DNA from: a virus
Direction: 5' to 3' (one strand)
DNA length: 45,368 nt
Virus record (IMG/VR): IMGVR_UViG_3300045738_000494
Coordinates: 1 to 45,368 of that record
This document shows positions 7,843 to 16,200 of the stretch, in pieces (the first letter of the stretch is position 1; every line of letters starts with the position of its first letter). The position numbers and the translations under genes were made by a program. Below the pieces are notes generated by a model. The model ran no database searches, was not told where the DNA came from, and saw nothing but the letters and a program-made list of their open reading frames with translations.

Positions 7843-8856
7843 GTATCTAGACTAAGGACGGGCCTTGTGTTTATTAGGCGCGACGATAGAGTTGCGATTG
7901 TTCACTCACCAACTCTCCTACAGAGCTTGGTGGCCAACCAGTTTGCTGCTGATGCATACGAAGAGGCTGAATTTAGCGGTGTTATGTCTAAAGATGAGAT
8001 GCTGGAGTGGATGATCGAGAAGGAAATGTGGGGAGAGGAAGACGAAGAGCGGATAGAAGGATTAACAAAAGACCTTGAAAAGCTAAGAATAGCAATATAT
8101 CACAACAGGGAAAATGACTTCCTAAGGGAAGAGATAAGGAAAGGCATTAGGGCGGGAGAATCGCAACTATCAGAAACCTCCGCCAAAAAATCAGAATATG
8201 AAATAAACACCTGCGACGGCATAGCCTTGCTCTCAAGATATAGGTGGATTGTGGAGAATTGCTGTACATTTGAAGACAATACGCCTTATACTTTTGAGGA
8301 CATGAGTGCGGAATACATTATAGCAGAGTATCAAAATTCGTTTCTTTCAGAGAAGCAGCTAAGAGAACTAGCTAGAACTGAGCCTTGGAAATCACAATGG
8401 TCTGTATCCAAAAACTCGGGCAAGAGCCTGTTTCTCGACCCGGAAAGCGAGTTAACACAAGACCAAAAGGGAATACTAATATGGGCGTCCATGTACGATA
8501 ACATCCAAGAACACATGGAGTGTCCTCCAGATGAAGTCCTTGAAGATGACGATGTGCTAGATGGATGGTTCTTGGTACAACGAGAAAAGAGGAAGAGGGA
8601 AAAGCTAGAACAAGAATTTGAGGACAAAACAAGCGATAAAATTAAAAACGCAAACGAGGTGTTTATAGTTGGCGATCTCAAGAAAAGCCAGAGCAAGGCA
8701 GACGCCATGAACGACCCCACGGCGACGATGCACAGAAGATCGAGAGAAGCACAGATAAAGAGGAAAGGCCATGTCCAACAAGGAGAGTTTTTTGATGAAC
8801 AACTGGATATGAGGAAACAGCAAAGCGATTCGTACAAAAATAAGTTTAGGAGCTAA
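7816..8856 (+). CDS. Tail-assembly-chaperone-position protein A (paralogue of the gene at 9242)
   Basis: 346 residues from ATG 7816, with GAGG at 7805-7808; a GTG directly before it and an ATG at 7828 are alternatives. The protein is very charged and helical. From about residue 60, SGVMSKDEMLEWMIEKEMW, a coiled-coil segment, then NTCDGIALLSRYRWIVENCC and TFEDNTPYTFEDMSAEYI match, in order, DGIMTKKELEKFMEESGVW, a coiled coil, and SDNAKFDFLVANCTF...DVYYTSVEDY in the gene at 9242. The two genes are therefore diverged paralogues. The C-terminus is rich in Lys/Glu/Gln and probably disordered. Position between the tube and tape measure genes suggests tail assembly chaperones, but no frameshift fusion is evident. 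Translation starts inside a terminator-like hairpin. Confidence 0.55.
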   Translation: MKQHMREFFVSRLRTGLVFIRRDDRVAIVHSPTLLQSLVANQFAADAYEEAEFSGVMSKDEMLEWMIEKEMWGEEDEERIEGLTKDLEKLRIAIYHNRENDFLREEIRKGIRAGESQLSETSAKKSEYEINTCDGIALLSRYRWIVENCCTFEDNTPYTFEDMSAEYIIAEYQNSFLSEKQLRELARTEPWKSQWSVSKNSGKSLFLDPESELTQDQKGILIWASMYDNIQEHMECPPDEVLEDDDVLDGWFLVQREKRKREKLEQEFEDKTSDKIKNANEVFIVGDLKKSQSKADAMNDPTATMHRRSREAQIKRKGHVQQGEFFDEQLDMRKQQSDSYKNKFRS

Positions 8857-8877
8857 TAGGAGGCAATAAGGATTAGT

Positions 8878-9249
8878 ATGGATAATTTTAATGATATGTT
8901 GAGAGAGGCAACGGACTACAAACAGAAGAGGGAGGAACAATATAGGTCTGACTCTAAAGACCGCCTTGCGAAGATTCTTAAAAAGAAAATAGAAACTACG
9001 ATGATTGGCGCTTTGAGCAGTATAGAAGAACACTTTGGGTTTTTGTGGAACCAAGAGGCAGGATCTATGACAGATGAGCAAATTTTTATGAAAGATGCTT
9101 ATCAAAAGATTAGGTCTGAGATTTTAGACAAGGGAAATGCGCAAGCCAGAAATATAGACGCTGAGTTATCTCAGTATGATGTTAAGTGGCTTAAGTATAC
9201 GATTAAGATACCTGTTATTAAACAATTGGAGGAAGGAAATAATGGCTAA
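8878..9249 (+). CDS. 123-aa helical protein of unknown function in the tail-chaperone cluster
   Basis: This 123-residue protein starts MDNFNDMLREATDYKQKREE. It is preceded by AGGAGG (8858) at a long spacing and AAGGA (8868) at a closer one. It is almost entirely predicted helix, with a basic coiled-coil segment (RLAKILKKKIETTMIGALSS) and the ending YDVKWLKYTIKIPVIKQLEE. No catalytic motif or membrane segment is seen. Its stop overlaps the start of the next gene by 8 bases (ATG 9242, TAA 9247-9249), which suggests coupled translation and a joint role with the flanking paralogues, perhaps as a third component of the tail assembly chaperone system. That role is inferred only from position. Confidence 0.6.
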   Translation: MDNFNDMLREATDYKQKREEQYRSDSKDRLAKILKKKIETTMIGALSSIEEHFGFLWNQEAGSMTDEQIFMKDAYQKIRSEILDKGNAQARNIDAELSQYDVKWLKYTIKIPVIKQLEEGNNG

Positions 9250-10207
9250 GAATAAAAACGATAAAGTAGTAGAGGTTAAGCTAGACAACGGAGAAACTAT
9301 TAAGGTTATAGTTAAAAGACCGTCTAATAGAATTAACGCCAACGCGCAGAGAGTCGCGGCTAAAGTTTGGACTGATTGCGTTAGGGATGGAATCATGACC
9401 AAGAAAGAGCTTGAAAAATTCATGGAAGAGTCTGGCGTATGGACTAAAGGCAAGATGAAATCTCAAGACCAGATTGTTACGGATATTCAAAGCCTTGAGA
9501 GGAGGCTGTATCTTGGTAAAAAGGGCTCTAAAATGAAGGTCTCTGCGGCTAAGGATATAGCCCTTGAGATGAGGCAGAAGAGACAAGACCTTAGGGACTT
9601 GATTGGCGAGCGGATTGAGCTTGAGACAAATTCAGCAGAAAGCCTGTCTGATAACGCAAAATTTGACTTTTTAGTGGCAAATTGTACATTTAAAGAAAAC
9701 GGCGAAGATGTGTATTATACTAGTGTAGAGGACTATGAAAGCCTGAGCGAAGATCCCGTCGCCTTTCAGGCGGCTTCTGCTTTAGCAGAGATGATTTACG
9801 CCGTTGATAAAGACTTTGAGGCAAAATTGCCGGAAAATAGGTTTTTGAAGCGAGCCAATCTTGTAAATGAAGACCTTAGCTTGGTTGACAAGAAGGGCCA
9901 GAGGGTTGACGTTGAGGGTCGCCACATAAATGACATTGGTCACTATCTCGATGACGAAGGCGGCAGGGTAGATGCTGATGGGCACCCTCTAGACAAAGAT
10001 GGTAACTATATTCCACAAATGACGTATACTGCGGATAATGGCAGAGCTATCAAGTTTGAGGAAGACGAGGAAGAAAAGCCCGCTGAGGCAGAGAAGCCTG
10101 CTGAAGAAGAAGCCAGCGAAGCGGAGGAACCTGCTGAAGAAGAATCCAGCGAAGCGGAGGAACCTGATGTAACAGAAGAATCAACAGAGGGCGAAACGGA
10201 AAGCTAA
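9242..10207 (+). CDS. Tail-assembly-chaperone-position protein B, with acidic tail
   Basis: 321 residues from ATG 9242, chosen because GGAGGAAGGAAAT lies just upstream; an in-frame ATG at 9176 lies deep in the previous gene and lacks such a site. The N-terminus (DKVVEVKLDNGETIKVIVKR) is a small beta segment. A coiled-coil core follows, then SDNAKFDFLVANCTF, shared with the paralogue at 7816. After that come Gly/Asp turns repeated every 7-8 residues (DVEGRHINDIGHYLDDEGG, then RVDADGHPLDKDGNYI), and a Glu/Ala-rich acidic tail. Acidic tails are common in assembly proteins that must keep hydrophobic partners soluble. It precedes the tape measure gene by 34 bases. A role as tape measure chaperone is inferred. 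Confidence 0.58.
   Translation: MAKNKNDKVVEVKLDNGETIKVIVKRPSNRINANAQRVAAKVWTDCVRDGIMTKKELEKFMEESGVWTKGKMKSQDQIVTDIQSLERRLYLGKKGSKMKVSAAKDIALEMRQKRQDLRDLIGERIELETNSAESLSDNAKFDFLVANCTFKENGEDVYYTSVEDYESLSEDPVAFQAASALAEMIYAVDKDFEAKLPENRFLKRANLVNEDLSLVDKKGQRVDVEGRHINDIGHYLDDEGGRVDADGHPLDKDGNYIPQMTYTADNGRAIKFEEDEEEKPAEAEKPAEEEASEAEEPAEEESSEAEEPDVTEESTEGETES
10097..10162 (+). repeat. 33-bp direct duplication in the acidic tail coding region
   Basis: Two adjacent 33-bp units begin CCTGCTGAAGAAGAA at 10097 and 10130 and differ at one or two bases. They encode PAEEEASEAEE and PAEEESSEAEE, followed by a third partial start (PDVTEE). This is an in-frame expansion of a disordered acidic tail. Confidence 0.88.
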
Positions 10208-10241
10208 TGGATAGCGTGTAGTCACAGTCAAGGGTTAATTA

Positions 10242-13200
10242 ATGTCCAAATTTGTACTGACTGCACAATTACAACTTCAGGCACCTAATAATGTAGGCGC
10301 AGTTGTAAAGCAGATTCAAAGCCAACTTAAGTCCGTAACCGTTAGCGTTAAAGCTAAGAATGCCGCACAAGCTACAAAGCAAGTGCAGGGGCTCTCAAAG
10401 GCTTTAACTCAAGCGGACAAGGCTTCGTACAAACTAGGCAAAACCTTTACATCTTCGCTAAAAAGATTTGCTGCGTTTTCCGTTGCTACCAGAGCTGTAA
10501 GTCTGCTGACTCAAGGCCTTGGTGGAGCTATAGCTGAAGCCATAAGCTTTGAGCGTGAGCTTATGAAGGTAGCTCAGGTTACTGGTAGAACGTTGGGACA
10601 GCTTAAGGGCCTGACCGACGAAATAACCAGACTTTCAACCACCCTTGGGGTTAGCTCAAAAGAGCTACTTGGCGTCACGAGGGCCTTGTCCCAAGCTGGC
10701 TTTAGTGCGTTTGAGGCCAAAGTAGCCCTAGACGCCCTAGCAAAATCTTCCCTTGCTCCTACCTTTGAAAATATGGGGAAAACCGCCGAAGGCGCAATCG
10801 CCATCTTCAATCAATTCGGAAAAGGCGCAGAGGCCCTTGAGGGCCAGCTTGGCGCTATCAACGCCGTGGCCGGTCGGTTTGCTGTAGAGGCCGGTGACTT
10901 AATATCTGCGGTTCGTCGTACTGGTGGTGTCTTTAAGGCTGCCGGTGGTAATCTAAACGAACTCATTGCCCTCTTTACATCTGTAAGATCTACGACTCGT
11001 GAATCCGCCGAGTCTATCGCTACGGGTCTTAGAACTATCTTCACACGTATCCAACGCCCCAGAACTATCAAGTTCCTCAAGGAGATGGGCGTCAATCTAG
11101 TAGACCTTGAAGGTAAATTCGTTGGCCCTTATGAAGCGATTAGACGGCTGAGTGAGGCCATGAAGAACATGGAGGCCGGTGACTTAAGATTTGTCAAGGT
11201 TGCTGAACAATTAGGTGGATTTAGGCAGATTGGTAAGGTCATACCCTTAATACAGCAGTTTGCCGTTTCCCAAGAAGCCCTAAACGTTGCTATGGGAGGT
11301 ACAAGCTCCCTAGCTGATGACGCGTCGAAGGCGCAGGGAGCCCTAGCCGTAAAGGTGCAAAAGCTCAAAGAAGAGTGGCTTGCCCTAATAAGAGGCTTCT
11401 CTGATAGTACCGGCTTCAAGATTATGATCAACTCCGCACTAGGTCTAGCTACCGCTATAGTCAAAATGCTAGATGCTCTCAAAGATGTCCTACCTATCAT
11501 GATGGCTATTGCTGGCGTTAAGATGTTCAGGGGGATGGGCGGCTTCATGGCCGGAGCAAAAAGCGGAATGGTGTCGAGCGTCCCAAAGATGGCTTCTGGA
11601 GGGATGGTTCCCGGCAGCGGCAGCGGGGATACCGTTCCAGCTATGCTCACGCCCGGTGAATTTGTTATTAGAAAGTCTAGCGTCAAGAAGATGGGCGCTG
11701 ATAACTTGAATAGCATGAACACTAGGGGATATGCCTCCGGTGGAACGGTTAAGCTAAAGGAGAATAAAATTGGTGGCTTCTTCCTTATTCCAGAAAAAGG
11801 AGCCTCAGATAAAGCGTTCAAATATAAGCCAAGTAAGCTGAAAACTGTAACAAACCCTCACGCGGTTGCTGATTTTACTACCGGAGCTGGAACCGGATCT
11901 TGGGCCGGGGCGGGCAAGGATGGTGAAAATTCTGACCCCTATTCGTGGGGGGGCGGAAAATCCGCAGAAACATTTGGAGAGGCCGGGGCTGCGGAAGCTT
12001 TTTCGTCTTTACCTAGAAAGAAGCAGGACTCGATATTAGAAAGACATGGAATAACGCACAGCCAAACTAACACAGGTTCAAAAATAAAGCTTAACCAGTT
12101 ATCTTCCTCGCTCCCTTCTAAGATGGTGGGTGAGTTAGCAACTGAGGTAAAGCCTACCAGCTTGCAAGTTGATGCTACCGCGCCTAAGATGAGGGCATTT
12201 TTCTTGGGACAGGGAAACAAAAAGACATCTGGAAAAGTAGCGGAGGCGGTTACTAGACAAACCGTAAAGGGGCTAAAGAGCATAGTTAACGGTCTGATGA
12301 AAGACGAGGCCGATATCAAAGCTCTCAGTAAGGGAAAAGGGGCTTTAGACGTTGATGAGAAAAAGGTAAAAAAGGCTTTGAATAGTCTCTATGACAAAGA
12401 TGAGGAGGGGGGAGCAGTACAATCAATAGAAGGATTTGCTAATGAAGGCTTGATTGGAAGCCTGACTGGGGCTATAGTTGGTGGTGGCGGGACTGGCTTT
12501 GACTTTCCAAACCTTAACACGCAAGCCGACGCCAAAACACGCCTCAAGGCTCTATATGGCGAAGATGGGGTTAATGCGCTTCTTCATGCGGACGCCAAGA
12601 GAAGCCTTAAGGGTTCAAATGAGAAGATATTCCAAAAAGCCTTTAAAAGCTTGGAAAAGGGACAGAACGCATCAGACTATAAAGCGATGTGGGATTTCAG
12701 CCCCAATAAGGTAAGGAAAAAGGCTTCTGGTGGCCCAGCCGGAACAGATACAGTTCCCGCTCTTCTCACTCCCGGTGAGTTCGTTGTTAATGCGAAATCC
12801 GCACGGAGCATCGGACAGGCTAATCTTAATAGAATGAACAAAAGGGGCGTTGCCGGATTTGCGGCTGGAGGCCCCGTTCAGAGGTTCGCAGGAGGCGGAG
12901 GGGCCCAGCAAGTAGGAATGGGTGGAATGGGCATATTGATGGCCCTTCCCATGATTCAGGCTGGGTTTGAAAAGATAGCAGGTGAGTCTGAAACGATGAG
13001 CGATGCCTTCTTGGGCATAACTACTGGCGTAACTTCTTTCATGGGCGTTATGATTCCCATGCAGATGATCATGTCTAGATGGGGTTCTTCGGCTAAAGAC
13101 GCCGCCGATGAAACGGACGAACTGGCCGCCGCTGCCGCTGCCGCTGCCGACGCAGCGGAAGCCGATATACAGGCCGCCACTATAAACATCACTGCCACCT

Positions 13201-16200
13201 CGGTTGTTATCAGCGGTGGTGGAGGCGGTGGTGGGGCCGAGGGGAAGGACATAGCCGCGATAAAAATCTTACAGTCTGCGCAGAAAGATGGCGATAAGAA
13301 GATCGTTTCGGCAATCGACCCGATTGACGATGAGATTAAGAATCTCGACCTCGGCGGCGGCGGAGACAGCAAGAAGGGTGCGCCCGTGGAAGAGCGCGGA
13401 ATGATCGTCAGCGATACCGATAAGGTCAAGCCAAGCAAAGGCGGTGGCAAAGCGGAAGCTGCTGTTCAGACTATGGCTGTGAAGGTAGACAAGATGGCGG
13501 TGATTGCCAACAGCGTGCAGTTGATGGTTAAAGGCGCTCCTAAAGAAGATAGAGCAGAACCTCCTAAGGCTTTGCCAGCACCAGAAGTTCTCAAGGGCTT
13601 GCCAGCACCAGAAGTTCTCAAGGGCTTGCCAGCACCAGAAGTTCTAAAGGGCTTGCCAGCACCAGAAGTTCTCAAGGGCTTGCCAGCACCAGAAGTTCTC
13701 AAGGGCTTGCCAGCCCCTGACACCAAGAAAGCCGACGCAGAAAAGGAAGAGAAAAAGCTGCGCGGTATTGAACAGGCGAGAGTTGGTTCGGCACAAAATA
13801 AGGAATTTGCGGCGATGGATCGAGGCAAAGTCGCTCAGGACGCTCTCGATCAAGCAGACACGGCGCTGGCGACCGCTCAAACTCCAGCCCAAATGAAAGC
13901 CGCTATGCCCGGCACCAAGACTCAAGATGAAGAGTTGATGGCACTGGGGAAACAAGCGGGAGCCGCTGCGCACTTTGGAGGAAAAGTGGATGAAAGAATG
14001 GCAAAGAAGGAGGGGAAACTGGCAGAAGCCGACGAGGCAATGCAGAAAGGGCTGAACGATGAGTCAAAGGGATCGAGAGGAATCAAAGCTGGCAAAAAGA
14101 TGCAAGACGAGGGCATGGCAGATCTTGAAAGGCTGCAAAAAGAGGAAAAGGCTATAGCGACTCGTCCCGGAGTTAAGACCACCGGGGCTCCGGGTTCTGA
14201 AGAATTCAAAAAAACCAAGGCTGCTGGAGAGGTGTTTGAAGCTCAACGAACAAAAGAGCTTGAGCAAAATACGGCGGCCACCCAAGCGTCAGAAAAGAAG
14301 GTCTCGCAGGGGATGCAGCAGGAGGAGGCCGGACGAACGACACTGCACGCCGGTCAACAGCAAAAATTCGATGCTCTTACGCAACAGGAGACACTTACGG
14401 CGGGGGTGGGTCGAGACAAGCAGAAGAAGGCTCAGTATGATCAGGAATTGTCTACGGCCCAAGAAGGCATTGAAGCAAACATGGGCGCTAGAAGGGCGGT
14501 TATGCAGGAGAAGGTCGTACAGGAGTCGCAGGTGGAAGCTGGACATATGCTTGCAAAAGAAGGACACGCTGATGCCGCACTACAGCGTAGGGCTGCCGCC
14601 GGTGATCAGGAATCCCAAAGGGCCATTGCCAAGAAGGCAGCCTTGAAGGGTGAAGAAGGCATCTTGCCTTCACAGAAACCCATTACGGCTGGCCCCGGCC
14701 CAGCGGCGGGTGCAGAAGCTGATGTAGCGGCGGCGGTGCCGGAGAAGAAAGCTGTAACCCATTACGATACTCTGGGTGTTGATCCATCCGCCAGCCCAGA
14801 AGAGATCCAAAAGGCTTATAGAAAACAAGCGAGGAAGGTTCATCCCGACGTGAAGGGTGGATCAAAAGAGGCGTTTCAGCAACTCGGATCGGCCAAAGAT
14901 GTTCTTGCAGACCCAGCTCGGCGGGCGAAATATGACAAAGATCTCGCGGCCAAGGCGGATGCCGCAGTACCGTCAAAAGACGTTCCGCCAACAGGCCCGC
15001 CAACAGGCCCGCCAAAACCGCCGGTTCTGGGTCTTCCGGCCCCTCCAGCGCCGCCGGAGGACGAACCGCCAAAACGCCGTCCCCCAGCCAGCGCGCAAGA
15101 TCGACAACGGCTTGATCAAGATACCCGTGGCGCGGGCGCAAAGATAGCGGACGCTATGGACAAGATTGCCGTACAGATTGACAAGAAGGTTAGGGGCAAG
15201 ATCAAGAAGATGGAAGAAACCTTTGCTCAAGGTGCCAAGAACCTCAAGAAAAAGTGGAAGGACGCTGGGGGGGCAGTTGGGGTAGGGGGAAGAATGATGA
15301 AGGGGAGCTGGAAGATGACGAAAAATGTCATGATTAAGGGCGCGCAACTGGTTAAGCAGGGGTGGAAGAAGGCCGCAGACGCGGTCAAATCAGGTGCCAA
15401 GATGGTCAAGAAAGCTTGGAGTAAAGTGAAGGGCGCACTTGCCAAGATGGGAGCCAGCAAGGCGGGCATTGCCAAGCTCGGCGCAGCAGGAGTGGCCGCA
15501 GCTAAAGGTGCGATAGATGGGATGAAGGCTGTTATGGACAAAACGTGGCAGAAAGCCCTAAAGGCAGGATCACTGGATCTTGCTGACGTTGATGCTGGGG
15601 CGACCGGCTCTGACGTTTCTGGTACTGAACAAATGATACGAAGCAAGCTGCAAATGGACATGATGGCCTCAAAGGCTGGCGGAGCCGCGTCTGGCATGAT
15701 GGCCGGTGGTATGCTTGGGCCGGTAGGAGCAATTGCTGGAGGTATTATAGGAGCCTTTGGTGAAGAGATAACGGCTGGACTTGGCTCAATGTTCAGTGGT
15801 GGAAGTTTTGCTGAGGGCGTGGCGGATGTGACGGTAAAGAAGAGACAAAATCTTGAAGCTGAGATAGGACAAAAGCAGCTAATGGATTTCTCGACAGACT
15901 TTGGTGATATGATGAAAGATATCAAGGAGTCTAAGGGTAGCGCAGAATCTCTGGAGGCAGTAACCAAGGGCTTCAAGACGGCCGCAACAGCTATTACAGC
16001 TATAGAAAAAGTTGATCCAGAAGCAGCAAAACGAGCGACGAAAGACCTCGACAAGAGGGCGGTCAGTGCTGCGGAAGCGATTGGTAGCTCTGTAAGAAGT
16101 CAGGCAGAACTAGATGAAAGAATACAAGCGTTAACCTCTGCATACGGCAATAATATAGAAGCGGTTAAGAACGCCGCCAAGTCCGCGTTTATAGCAGCGG

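Noticed and set aside
9176-9241. Upstream in-frame ATG extending the 321-aa gene by 22 residues
   Set aside because: It lies within the preceding gene with no good ribosome binding site, while ATG 9242 has GGAGGAAGG directly upstream.
8857-9260. Programmed frameshift joining the chaperone-position genes
   Set aside because: No convincing slippery heptamer was seen in the 8-base overlap, and each gene has its own ribosome binding site.
11129-11821. Antisense open frame (230 codons) opposite the tape measure gene
   Set aside because: Composition is the shadow of the + strand GEFV region; no motif or start signal supports it.
15227-16054. Long antisense open frame (275 codons) opposite the tape measure gene
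   Set aside because: It mirrors the Ala/Lys-rich codons of the + strand gene, shows no domain or ribosome binding site, and every supported gene is on the + strand.
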